DNA from: Liolophura sinensis
Taxonomy: Eukaryota; Mollusca; Polyplacophora; Chitonida; Chitonidae
Assembly: GCF_032854445.1 (NCBI RefSeq)
Contig: NC_088295.1
Span: 77,838,028 to 77,902,027, forward strand
Length of the DNA stretch: 64,000 nucleotides
Reading direction: 5' to 3'
Shown here: piece by piece, positions 11,285-22,481 of the stretch
Layout: the number at the start of each line of letters is the position of its first letter
Position numbering within the stretch: position 1 is the first letter of the stretch
Notes under the pieces: model-generated
The model's input: only the letters and a program-made list of their open reading frames with translations
What the model was told of the DNA's origin: nothing
The model's database searches: none
Made by a program: the position numbers and the translations under genes

Positions 11285-13589
11285 GAAGATATGATATTGA
11301 CATGTATCAAAACAAGGAATAAAAATCGCACTCGTGTTAATTTTCTCGAACAGCTTTCGTGCACTTAAGCTTGTGTGTTTTTCTCTCATTAAGTCAGTAA
11401 TTACCACATGAGGTCAGGACTGGACATGGTAGCAGGATGGGGGAATGATCGACTATCTTCCTGTGGAGACTCACGATTCTCTTGTCGACTCCAGGCATAG
11501 CGGAAGTCAGCGGTTGTGAGAACAGCGGGAATCGCCATTGGCTAAGAGACACTTTTCAGTTTGGTCAAGTTATCCAAAACAATCCGCAGGTATTTGAGGA
11601 TAACATGCTTTAAAAAAATACACGCCAAAAAATAACAATGCAATTAAAATTCCATTCGCCACAAAATAAAAATAGAAAAACCATTCCAAGCCTACAGAGT
11701 TGCACAATGGAGGTGTATTAAAACGTGATAAAAAATATGATACATATGTTAAGAAAACATGCGCATCTTCATTCATATGGGTTTTGTTAAATGTTATGAC
11801 ACACGAAAAAATAAGTTGTACCTTGTTACAGAGCAAGACAAAAAAAGAACTGCAGTCATTTGCATGGAGGTTTATGAGGCATATTTTAGATGCGTGCAAA
11901 ACAAAAATACCGCGAACAATTTAATACATCATTTAACAAACATGGAATTAAAGTTTCCGCATAAATACGTTCACAAACAAATTAAGGTTGATAAAAATAC
12001 ACAAATAAATAAATTTCAATGTACCATGTCTCACTTATTTTAGAGCAAGGAAATAGAGATATAATCATGATTTCTCATAATTATGAATGTAAAAATAATA
12101 ATTTTGAGGCAGCCATAACATGTCTGTAGTGCAGATATGCATTACGTTGGGGGAAAATATTATTTTTGTTCAAACATTAACATATGACAACATTGCCCAA
12201 AAATCAGGTGTTTATTTACATCATAATCCCAAAAGCTTATGAATACGACTCAAATTAATTTGGAAGAAGATAAATCCAAAGAAAGGTTAGGACATCTATT
12301 TTTGCATTCTGATCCACTTGTACTTCCTTGTATGCCACCGTCTGCTGGTGAACTGTTAGAATGCAGGCCCATCGGCCATGTCATACGAAAGCACGAGGAC
12401 AGTGTGACGATGACACCAGTTAAGGACAGTAACTTCACATTTTAGCCTACCCTATAGGGTTGGTGTATTCTGGATGTTCGTGAGAATTATTAAATTACTA
12501 TTACTGAGATAGCCCTGGACGACTATCACTTCGCTTTTTTATATTTGGTTGGCGCTCGTATAGTCATGAATTGGTCCCATTCACCCTTTGGGATGATCGA
12601 CAGCATAGGGATTTTCTCTGTCTGGCAATCTAGAACCGTAAGCATTATATAAGAGTAACTGGACAGGCCGGTGTGGTTAGTAACCGAATGTTTTCCGAAA
12701 ATTTACTATCCCTCTTTTAGGGGTGAATGGGAGCAAGCCAAATATGAAGAAGAGGAAGTGCTAATCGCCCAGTGCTGTGTTGAGACGTCCTTTGTACATT
12801 GGTCGTCGGGAATTACAAACGGATGGATTTTCTGGATGCCCCATAGAGTGAAACAGCAGTGATGCATGCAGCGAAACATTCCAGGTACAGACCAGAACAT
12901 CTCCATCTGGTTTACTACACAGGATCGCTATGGTTTGCTCATGTCAACAGAGCCTATCTTTTTATCACATCAAACGTTTTCTTATGTATTGATATTAGTT
13001 ACTTTATTAGGACCTTATTTTAATGTCAACATCTCATTGTTTTACAGTCAAAATGATTGCATGTTACAATTTTTGTTTATAGATGAGCATTTTAAAATGA
13101 ATATCGAGTTGCTATAACTTTGCTTTATGCATATGTATACCTATCTTGTATGCAAACCTTAGATAATTGCAAAGACTTAGCTTCTAACGCGTCATTCAAG
13201 TAAACACTGACAGGCATTAAAGCCATTCACAATTTAAAGAAAGGATTGCATAGAGTGTTATCCTGTATATATATAGTTAAGTTAGGATATTGACTTTAAT
13301 ATTATTGCCTTTTAATATTAAGAGTTTATCAACTCAATGTTGCATCCTATCTGTATCTAGGTCAGTTGGATCCGTCACTGCAGATACACCTTTGTTGTTT
13401 GATTTGGAACTTTATGTCAAATTCAAGATGATCGCGGCCATGCATATGGTGATGTTCTTACACTGGAACACCCTGCCCAAGACATCAAACACAAAAGCCC
13501 ATCCCGTCACCAAACACTGACTACAGACCCCTCAAAGTTTAGTTTTATTTTTTTTCGCATGGCCTGACGATGGCTTAATTGACGGGATT
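11285..13589. other. Intergenic region, no gene recognised
   Basis: AT-rich sequence upstream of AOX copy B. The open frames here (up to 109 codons at 11570-11899) are short, overlap on both strands, and show no family resemblance or convincing exon signals. I see no repeat of a known type in it. Confidence 0.5.
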
Positions 13590-13735
13590 CGGAGAGTAAC
13601 TCAGGGCTAAGGAAGAAATTTAGGGTTCAGGAAGAAACTCCGGTATCAGGTAGAAACTCGGGATTCAGGTCAAAACTCGGAACTCAAGAAGAAACACGGA
13701 ATAAAAGAAGATACGCGGAAAACTGGAAGAAACTT
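13590..13735. repeat. Short tandem repeat, about 20-22 bp unit
   Basis: About seven degenerate units of the type AGGAAGAAACTCGGGATTC, drifting to AGAAGAAACACGGAAT toward the right. Pure intergenic repeat. Confidence 0.65.
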
Positions 13736-13854
13736 CGAACCTTGGTTGGATTGGGTAGGATGTGGTGGTTTCTTTGTCTTGAAAGGTTAAACGTTGTTTT
13801 CAGTATTACATAGTTTCATCATATCATAACGGATCTCCTTGTAACAGGCTGCTG

Positions 13855-14053
13855 GGGCACTTCGTGGCCGAAGGGGTTAGCACGCCAGCGCGGCACAATG
13901 ACCCAGGAGCCTCTCACCAATGTGCGCGCCGTGAATTCAAGCCCAGCTCATGTTGGCTTTCTCTTCGGCTGTACGTGGGAAGGTCCTCCAGCATCCTGCG
14001 GATGCCCGTGGGTTTTCGCCCGGGTTCTGTCCGGTTTCCTCCCACCATAATGA
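13855..14053 (+). repeat. SINE family 1 with tRNA-like head, 3' truncated
   Basis: Shows the 5' half of family 1: a tRNA-like head (CTTCGTGGCCGAAGGGGTTA as the degraded A box region, GAATTCAAGCCC as the B box), then GTACGTGGGAAGGTCC and CCTCCCACCATAAT. It stops at the CCACCATAAT block and lacks the AAAT tail. Confidence 0.8.
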
Positions 14054-14504
14054 ATTCAACTCACGTGACAAGTTATTACTGCAAAAGCTAGTGTGTCAAG
14101 TTTATTCCATGAAACGCCTTCACTCAAAGTTTCTTAAATTTTACAATGAGTATAATTCTTTTGTAAGTAAATGTGGACAAAGCGTCCAGAATCTCTGGCG
14201 CTCTGCCTCATGATTGTGTGTAATTCCGCTAAACCCAGATCTAGAGGCTGCATATTTTTCGTTTTGCATTACATCGCCATTTTGGATATATGTACAGTTT
14301 TAATCAAAGCGCAACTGAAATACATATTTTTATTATAGACAACTTATACATTAAAGCATGGTACATAGTTTGAATAAGGATTTCACTTATTCGCCTAGAA
14401 CATACATTGCATCTTTGCAACATCACTGAAAATTGATGACTGCTTCTCTTTACAGTCAGCTGGAGTCCATCCTATTTTCATACTTTATATTCTTTCTTAT
14501 TTCT

Positions 14505-14610
14505 TTGGTAGTTTGTGTTAAACGTCGTTTTGGGAATTGGCCTTGCGATTATTGACCTTGGAACGTCCATCTTGGTTGACGGCTGGTATACGGATGTCTG
14601 TAGGCATAAA
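14505..14610 (+). repeat. Dispersed repeat shared with 41520-41620
   Basis: The stretch with GTGTTAAACGTCGTTTTGGG, CTTGCGATTATTGACCTTGG and TGGTATACGGATGTC matches 41525-41615 at roughly three bases in four by eye. The family is unnamed and non-coding as far as can be seen. Confidence 0.55.
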
Positions 14611-14699
14611 TGCAGTATACATACACCGACTTTAAAAGGTAGGCATGCTATAGACGTTGTTCATGGTGCTGATGGTGCTATCCTGTGTGGTTTTCCATG

Positions 14700-14896
14700 A
14701 AGTTCGCTGGAAACCACTGTTTAAGTAATGTGACACATGCTACATGTGGAAGAGCTCGTCCATAGCTCGCGAAAGGTCGATGGTTTTTATTTTGGGCAGT
14801 CCAGTTTCCTGCACCATTAAGCACACTTAATCACATGTGAAAAGTTCTTGAGTACCACGGTAAACAATAATCAAATAAGTAAATAAATAAATAAAT
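14700..14896 (+). repeat. SINE family 2 copy with AAAT tail
   Basis: TTCGCTGGAAACCAC, a GACACATGCTACATGTGGAA segment, GGGCAGTCCAGTTTCCT, then AGTTCTTGAGTACCACGG and an AATAAATAAATAAATAAA tail. The tail end resembles family 1, while the body resembles 6286-6401. Confidence 0.6.
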
Positions 14897-15410
14897 TCTT
14901 ACCCGACCCGAAATTGAACCCAAGGCTCTCGCTTATTCGAGGCGGACAGTTTTGTGGTAGCTTTTTGGGTGTGATGGTTGGTCTTTAGCCCCTTATAAGT
15001 GAGTGTGGTGATTGATATTTCGTGCCACATAGCTGAATGGATTAATGGTTCGCATCAGTCACTTCTAGATGTGATGAGTGGTTGGTTGATGGTGCTACTG
15101 TTGTGTACATGTAATCATTGGTCTTCTCTCCTTGACTGGACCATGACCTGGCCACATCCTTTAACTGGCATCGCTTATATACTAGCATGTAGAAATAGAA
15201 CAAACGAAAAGCGTGTAAGCATTGAAGACATCTGCATTAAGGTGTCACGGTTGATCATTTTTAATACAAATGTGTATGATATACACGTGAATATAATGAA
15301 ACTGAACGCAGTAATACATTCCGTCCAAACTCTCGTGGTATATGATGATGGAAACCACTAGGTGTACTCTCTAAGAACTACTGTGTACTAGTGGTATACA
15401 ATATTGTGGT

Positions 15411-15531
15411 AAAAATGCACATCCACATGATTTTGTGAACCAGCAGTACACAAATTGTGTAATTCATGTAACACAGTTGTGTATACATGTGAGTACTGCT
15501 GATACACAAGTCACTGTGGATGTGCAAATTT
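15411..15531. mobile_element. Fold-back (MITE-like) element, about 120 bp
   Basis: Imperfect terminal inverted repeats of about 37 bp: the left arm begins near AAATGCACATCCACA and ends CAGCAGTAC; the right arm begins GTACTGCTG and ends TGTGGATGTGCAAATTT. The inner part is itself partly palindromic (ACACAAATTGTGT and ACACAGTTGTGT). It has no coding capacity. Confidence 0.65.
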
Positions 15532-15540
15532 GGACAAACT

Positions 15541-15644
15541 TAAACGACAGCGACCAGTAATATGGTGGGAGGAAACCGGGCAGAGCCCGGTGGAAACCCA
15601 CGATCATCCGCAGGTTGCTGGCAGACCTTCCCACGTACGGCCTC
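15541..15644 (-). repeat. SINE family 1 fragment, minus orientation
   Basis: TATGGTGGGAGGAAACCGG, CAGAGCCCGGTGGAAACCC, CGATCATCCGCAGGTTGC and CTTCCCACGTACGGCC: the central part of family 1, directly beside the fold-back element. Confidence 0.8.
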
Positions 15645-15767
15645 TCATTACAAAGAATGGTAGAATAAAGGTTTTTTGTGTCTCGACAACACGACAGTGT
15701 GATATGGTTGGCAAATGGTCGCTCGTAACCCGGCCTCTTGCCAATTTATATCAGTTACTTAGGCTTT

Positions 15768-15902
15768 AATTTATTTATATACTGATTGGTGTTTTACGCC
15801 ATATTCAAGAATATTTCACTTATACGACAGCGGCCAGCTTTATTGTAGGAAGAAACCGGGTGGAGCCTGGGCAAAACACATGACCATCCGCAGGTTGTTA
15901 GG
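15768..15902 (-). repeat. SINE family 1 copy, minus orientation
   Basis: TTTATTTATATACTGATTGG, GTGTTTTACGCCATATTCAA, TTTCACTTATACGACAGCGG and GACCATCCGCAGGTTG. Tail plus body, with no tRNA-like head. Confidence 0.82.
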
Positions 15903-16348
15903 CTTTAATTCAAGTAAATGATTACATAATAACAACTTATACGTCCCCTAACACCATGGTTTACGCAGCATTAGGTAAAACAAATGCAGTGAAGTTCATT
16001 GCAATTCACTGGTACAGAAATGCTCTAAATGCTACATTGTCATCCAATATCAATTGACAACTATGCACATGGAAACATTGCAAAGGGGCCAGGCCTTGGA
16101 CACGTTTCCAGGCATTAATAGTGATATCATAATTCTTTGTCCAAAATTTTTTCTTCAAGTTCCATTGGAATTAACTGTCGGGTCATTGATCTTTCTGTCC
16201 ATTGTGTAATTCTGTATTATATAGATATCTGTTCCGCATGTATCAAAGATTACTTTTCCCCTAAAGTAATGTGCTACATTATTCTCAATGCAAGCAAGTT
16301 TCGTAACAATTGTTAACAGCTAAGTTTTGAAACTGATGATCTTCTAAA

Positions 16349-16600
16349 GATTTATTTATTTACTTGATTGCTGTTTTACGCCATATTCAAGAATATTTCA
16401 CTTATACGACGGCGACCAACATTATGGTGGGAGGCAACCGGGTAGAGCTCGGGAGAACCCCAAGACCATTCGTTCGTTGCTGGGAAATTTTCTCACCTAC
16501 TACCGGAGAGGAAGCCAGCATGAGCTGAAGCTGAACTCATAGCGATCGTATTGGTGAGATGCTCCTGTGTCAGTGCGCTGCGCTGGCACGCCAAGCACTC
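16349..16600 (-). repeat. Near full-length SINE family 1, minus orientation
   Basis: Starts TTTATTTATTTACTTGATTG, continues with TTTTACGCCATATTCAAG and GGTGGGAGGCAACCGGG, then GAGAGGAAGCCAGCATGAGC and the tRNA-like head (TGAACTCATAGCGATCG as the B box region, GCGCTGCGCTGGCACGCC). Confidence 0.85.
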
Positions 16601-18323
16601 GCACACATTATAAACTGCATGACATTAATGCTTAGGTTAATCGTATATAACAAGTGTGTATACTTAAAATCTGTATACATACACACCAAGCATTTGAATA
16701 CCTTATAGGAAAAATAAGGTCAAAAAAAAATTAGCAAAATATCTCAGCAGGTTTCTTGAGTGCTCTTATGTCGCTGGAACTTACATGTACATCTCAGTTA
16801 GTGAGACTTACAAAATTTAATTTTCTATCATAGAGACACGTGCTCGCCTGACCGCACATCGTAGATACCTGTCTAACACCAAGCGGTCTTGTTCATCAGC
16901 TACTCTTACTTAGCTGAGTGCAAATGTATAATCAGTGAAAAGCACGCCCCTGGTAGTTTCTGGAAGAACTGGGGCGTCGTAGCTATATATCACATTAATA
17001 TGTTTTCATCAGCATAGCGCTAATGACATCGATGTATGAATACTCTATCCAGACCATCTGGTACATTATACCACAGGGAAATAGATGTGTAATGTACCAT
17101 CAGTGACGTAAGCACCATCCCCTGGGTATATCTCGGCTCAGACTTTAAGCAACAGTGGCCGTCATCGGTGACGCCTAATATGTATTTACAGTCTGAACCT
17201 ATAGTATAGGGTTATGAACAATAGTTCAAACTTTAACATTAAGAACGGTTATCTATAACGGGTCTCCACTTCGCTGCTCGCAAATCACGCATAAACTTGT
17301 ATATACAATGTTTCATGACAGCAAAATAACGCAGGCATATATACATATACCTAAATATTAAGAAATATTTACTTACCTTTAGAAATTAAAAAACAAGACG
17401 ACGAAAACAAGCGTTGTATTGGAAACAAATTTCTTTGGTTCGCATATACTGTTGATTTTACGGCTTCTTAAAGATGACGTTTTTCTCATGTATCTTTCAT
17501 GGTGTTTAGATTATGCTATTAGAAAGACGTGTCTGTTGTGCGAATCTTTATAACCATGTGAACATTCATGTCTGACAGAAGAGGGAAAGCCCATTGCATT
17601 GTAACTTTAAATCAATTACATAAATTATCAACCCGTTGTATAACTAAATGCCTCGTTTGTAACTCAATATAGATGTTTCACTATTTGTACATAATAAACC
17701 AAATTAATGCATCACCTGAAGGTTCCAATGTATATAGATGAGAGTATAACCTCTACTTTCTAAGACAGTTTTAATGGTACACTGCTTGAGGCCTTCCGCC
17801 TCCAAAACTCTGTAACGGAGATCACAATTATTCAATATACATGTACTTGTATATACCGGAGTTGAAGTCCCCCAACCCCACCCCACCTTCCGCTTATATA
17901 AGGCATGCAGAACAATCGACTGCTGGAAGTTGACCTGTAACTTTCCACGGCGAAGACATGTAGCAGGTATCAATTCAAAACCATAATTTAAAAAGGTTAT
18001 GAACACTGCTTTGTGGCCGACAGAGACAGGCAGTCAGAAAAGGTGTAAACATTTTATAGTACATAGTTTCCACACCACCCTTAAGCCGTTAGAAAACTAT
18101 ATCAAAAGGTAATCATAGACCTCAACATATGCATTGTACACACTCAAACTCATGGGTGAATAAAAAAGTTTAACATGACCCTGGCAGCAATGGTCTTCAT
18201 AGGACTGAACAATTATTAAGTAGGCCCTATACACGACGTAAAACCCCAGCAGGCATGGATAGGTACATACTGGCATTAACACTGGCGTGATATATCGCCA
18301 TTTTTGTTGTTGTTGTTTTGTTT
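16601..18323. other. Intergenic region, no gene recognised
   Basis: AT-rich, without recognisable exons. A small inverted repeat (TGGTACATTATA and TGTAATGTACCA) lies near 17060-17098. A 100-codon antisense open frame at 17704-18006 resembles no family and has no supporting signals. Confidence 0.5.
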
Positions 18324-18440
18324 CTTTCACTTATGTATTTGATTGTTGTTTTCATGAATGTGCTCAAGGATGACCGACTGGTTGATCGTTGTTCAACGCC
18401 ATTCTCAAGAATTTTTGACTTTTATGATGTCTGCCGTGTT
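18324..18440 (-). repeat. Two nested, decayed SINE family 1 tails
   Basis: TATTTGATTGTTGTTTTCAT with GTGCTCAAGG, then a second start TTGTTCAACGCCATTCTCAA with GACTTTTATGATGTC. Both resemble the minus-orientation family 1 tail. Confidence 0.45.
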
Positions 18441-18992
18441 CGGGCTAAACCAACGATCTGTTACAATATACTGACGAACTTTACCACGTATGACGAACAG
18501 ATCGGTATGTAAACCAAATTACTGGACGACAGCTTTGTCTTTGACGAACGTCATGGGCCGCGACGTCGACCGCTTACAGTCGACGGGTGTCATCAAGGCC
18601 GCAAAAATTAAGCGAGAGTGAGAGTGAGAGCATTTACAAAGGTTCTATTGGTACAATTTGTCCTAGCGAAGTGAAAGGAGGCCCGTTAATCACTAAACAA
18701 TGGACTGCCCCCAATTTGCTCAAGAATGCTTTAGTGCTCAAGAATTTTGGGCTCATGACGGCGGTCAGGTTTATGGGTGCAGGAAACAGGAGGACCGGAG
18801 TAAACCACCGACCCTCCTCCGACTACCTGACAGGCCTGAAGGGTTAATACTGACGTAAGGGGAAAGAGAGCCTCAAAAAGAGATGAGAAATAAAACATTG
18901 TCTCGTCCAGACAAGATGACGTCGAGATTAGACCAACGTTTCCATGCATGTATAGCCACGTATTTAACAGCCACTTTATGTAATAAAATTCG

Positions 18993-19147
18993 CGCACGTG
19001 GGAAGGTTTGTCAGCAAACTGCGGATGGTCGTGGGTTTCCTCCGGGCTCTGCCCGGTTTCCACCCACCATAATGCTGGCCGCCGTTGTATAAGTGAAATA
19101 TTCTTGAGTACGGCGTAAAACACCAAATAAATAAATAAATAAATAAT
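18993..19147 (+). repeat. SINE family 1 copy
   Basis: CACGTGGGAAGGTTTGTCAG, GGATGGTCGTGGGTTTCCTC, CTGGCCGCCGTTGTATAAGT, TATTCTTGAGTACGGCG, then AAATAAATAAATAAATAA. This is one of the best-preserved copies of the 3' half. Confidence 0.88.
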
Positions 19148-20431
19148 AAAATTCGCATAATCTAATCATTTTTTTTTTCTTCAAAACTTACATCAAATAT
19201 CACCTCGCAGCACCTGTTACATTCAGAAAATATATATCAAAGTTTTTTATCCGCAAATTTCCAAGTATATTACAAAATACAACGCGGTGATCAAAAGGTT
19301 TACATTGTAATAACTTTTTTTCGTCTTCCAAATTTACATCTAAATACACAATAGATCACCTCGTAACACCGACTGAATTCAGAACACACACGTAATGTAT
19401 ATGATATGTCAAACGCTTTCTGTATCTTCTCAAACTTCCACGTTTGCTGCAAAATGTAGCGCTCTGATAACATATCTTAAAACGTTGCTTTTGTTATAAA
19501 TTTATTTATTCAGTTGCTGAGTTAGTTAGTTGATCAGTTAATTACAGTGAATTAATTATAGTTATTAGCTTACTCAGTTAGTTAGTTAGTTAGTTATACA
19601 TGTAGATATAATTCCTTATATTTCTGTGACTGAAATGGTCAGAAGACTATAAAATTCGACTACACTCTGTCCATTGCATGCAGCTGTTTATTTGTTAACA
19701 GCAAACAACGCTGCACTGCAGCCGTTGCATTATAAAATATAAGCTGATTATACGCTGAAGTTGCTTAAGTAGCAGTATATTTGCACGATACCTAGACCCT
19801 TGTTACAACATAGGCACGCCAATGGAGTCAAGCGTCTGGACTAATCCGCATGATGCACTCATGTACATGCTCGACGCCCCCAAGCAAGACGGATAAAACA
19901 TCGAATGCAGTCCTCGGAGGCGTGACTTATTCAATAATAAACCGTTTAAATAAGTTCTACACTGTAAAGAAACTACTCAAGGAGAGCTCTGTATTTAATA
20001 TATTTAATAGAATATTAGACGATTGCAGTCTACTCCTGATGTCATGCATGGCGAGCTATTACGGCATGCATAAAGGCCTATAAGTTAAGAAGAGCAGTGT
20101 TGTGCAGAACGTATCATGCAGGTAACAAAGCTGTTCATGATACCACACGCAGATCAATGTAAAATTAGAGACAATGCAATATGTAGGAATCATTCGCGTA
20201 ACATATGTTATATATCCCGCGTCAGAAAAAATACTAAGCTTTTCATTGGACAACAACCGTCATATGGGGGTACAGATATCGTCTCGAACCCTGCAGACGA
20301 CGTCAAATGTGTCTGCCGGGTAGGCTAGCTTCCTTTGTTGGGCTGTGAATACAATGGTCACATCGTTAAAGCGATTCACCTATACATCCATCTCCTGCAT
20401 TTAACTGATGGGCCTTTGCAGGATAAATTCA
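19148..20431. other. Intergenic region with an AGTT microsatellite
   Basis: No exon is recognisable. A short (AGTT)n microsatellite occupies about 19574-19597. Short open frames between 19850 and 20430 resemble no family. Confidence 0.5.
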
Positions 20432-20545
20432 TTACATGGTTACTCAGTGATAGGATACGCAAATATGTGATGTCAGTAACCTTCATAAGGTTACTGACAC
20501 CATATATCCTATCACTGCGTATCCTATCACTGAGTAACCATGTAA
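20432..20545. mobile_element. Strong hairpin, fold-back element copy 1
   Basis: The left arm (20432-20483) begins TTACATGGTTACTCAGTGAT and ends GTCAGTAACCTT. After a 3-base CAT loop, the right arm (20487-20545) begins AAGGTTACTGACACC and ends CTGAGTAACCATGTAA. The arms are nearly perfect apart from an inner duplication of TATCCTATCACTG in the right arm. The left-arm sequence recurs at 60343-60400, so this is a dispersed element. Confidence 0.7.
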
Positions 20546-21019
20546 CTAATAGTGTGACACTTGAACAAGGACATCACATCAAAGAAAACTAAAAAAAAAG
20601 GATTTAAATGTAGTTGTTTCGGGGGAAAGATGGAAGGAGATTTTTAAATGGCCACAGGATTTTTTACGTACGGTTTTTGTATCGTAACGCTATATAAATC
20701 AACTTTTAATGTGTAATTCTTACTAGGTCATGGGATGCGTCACGTTAGAGCAACCGGAAATACAAAATCACGTCACTCGTACCCCACGCACATAGGCCTA
20801 TCGTTAACAGCCAAGACAGGGGTTCCGAAGTTGTCAGCGGAAACAGCTGGTTATCGAGTTACAGAGATGTGCATGACTGTTAAAATGCCGGCACTTTTTA
20901 TTCTCACAATGTGCTTGATTTGCTTATTTTGAACTGCGATATCTCGGATGTGCCACATTGCAAAAATAAAAGGATATGGTTTCCATACCGTGTGTAGGAC
21001 ACTTTTTCGATGCATAGAT

Positions 21020-21020
21020 A

Positions 21021-21051
<31 letters not shown>
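21020..21051. repeat. (TG)n(TA)n microsatellite
   Basis: A compound dinucleotide run of about nine TG units followed by about five TA units. Confidence 0.93.
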
Positions 21052-21242
21052 TTGGTCTAAGGTATAAGGTGTTATGTTATCGAGAAAGTTATCAAAATAA
21101 GGCTTAAAGGAATTGACTAACCAGCTTTGTATAGGATCATGCAATAAGAGATAGCTATATACTTATACGCATGTATACATATTTTTCATAACATATGAAA
21201 AAATTAGATTGTCAAAATGCCACAGCGTATGTATACTCCATT

Positions 21243-21480
21243 ACGGGGCCTCTCTGCATGGCCTATAGTGGTTAGAGCACTGGCGCAGCACAATAAGTCA
21301 GTCTGCAGTCGCTTTGAGTTCAAGTACATCATAAACATACGTATTATCAGATGCTACCATTCCCCGCAGAGTACAACTGATGGGTACAACATCCATTATG
21401 TGTGCCCCAGGCTACAGCTCTGTCAACAACGGTCAGGTAAAAAGAGTATTCTCCCTTTGACCACTGCAGAGGTTTGCACT
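21243..21480 (+). repeat. Possible tRNA-derived SINE, family 3
   Basis: A tRNA-like head (GGCCTCTCTGCATGGCC, GTGGTTAGAGCACTGGCGC, GAGTTCAAGT as B box) followed by a body unlike family 1 (TGATGGGTACAACATCC, CCCCAGGCTACAGC). The head wording resembles 56603-56660. Confidence 0.45.
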
Positions 21481-21760
21481 TTTAGTGGCACGAACGCGAC
21501 CAATAAAATCTCTATCAAAGATTGCTTTTTTCTTTATTATATAAATTTATTATTTATATTATATATATTCTGTTTATAAATCGTGTGACATAATATCTGT
21601 GGTGCAACTTAGTATTTAAAAACCCATCATATCACATTACCATTTTCTTCGAAAAATTTTGACATACGTTATAAAAATATCAGCTTCTTCATAGATACCT
21701 TAGGCATATTGGAGAGAGAAAGTGTTATTCGGTCCAGTTTCCTTATATGAGGTGTGAAGA

Positions 21761-21900
21761 TTTATTTATTTACTTGTACGACGACAGCCAGCTGGTGGGA
21801 GGAAGCTGGGCAGAGCCTGAGGAAAACCTGCGACAATGAGCAGGCTTCAGACCTTCCCACTCACGGCCAGAGAGGGAGCCAGTGGGGATGACATCTAGCT
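21761..21900 (-). repeat. SINE family 1 copy, decayed, minus orientation
   Basis: TTTATTTATTTACTTGTACG (tail joined directly to the body by an internal deletion), GGTGGGAGGAAGCTGGGCAG, then TTCCCACTCACGGCCAGAGA and GGGAGCCAGTG. Confidence 0.75.
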
Positions 21901-22071
21901 ATGCCGTACAGAAAGATCACTTCGCACGACTTGAAACTTTGTACAGCCTAAGTACCATGAGTGTGTGGTGGCTTTAACATGTTCCATTTGTCTAATCTCA
22001 CGTTAATTTAACGAACTGCAACGTTTGGCGACTGATATCAGCTGATAGTTCTGGTTCTGAGTCACAGATTA

Positions 22072-22079
22072 TGACGTCA
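22072..22079. promoter_or_regulatory. CRE palindrome upstream of the FBXL gene
   Basis: TGACGTCA, 403 bases upstream of the proposed ATG of the F-box gene. The sequence is seen; promoter function is inferred, and the motif also occurs elsewhere in the window. Confidence 0.3.
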
Positions 22080-22481
22080 CTGACAAACCAAAACATTTGG
22101 GACGAAGTGCCCCCAGAGCTGTCAAGTCCAGTTAAGACGTGGCAGATGATTGGTCAGATTTTGACAGCTCCGATAAATGGGTGTCGACACTTCCGGGATA
22201 GAATTATTCCTTTTAAATGAATAATTTTGTAATCAGGCAGTATTTAAGTAATACAATACATAGTCTTCCTATATCCTCTGCCATTGACCTTCTCTCAGGG
22301 CATAAATATTATGCAATAGCCTCATTTCGTAGAAGATCGCATAGCCTACTGCTTTTTCTATCGCCCAATCAAATGACAGGTCTTATGAGTGGTTCGCTTG
22401 CTCTGTGATGTTATTATTTTCATTTAGACATTGGCAAGAGGAAAGAAAGAGACGATTACTTGCTTCTACAAATGGTTAAAT

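Noticed and set aside
14999-15361. 120-codon open frame as a gene
   Set aside because: No family resemblance, no splice or promoter context, flanked by SINEs and a fold-back element.
18731-19126. 131-codon antisense open frame
   Set aside because: Its N-terminal half is a SINE family 1 copy read antisense; similar peptides appear wherever that SINE occurs.
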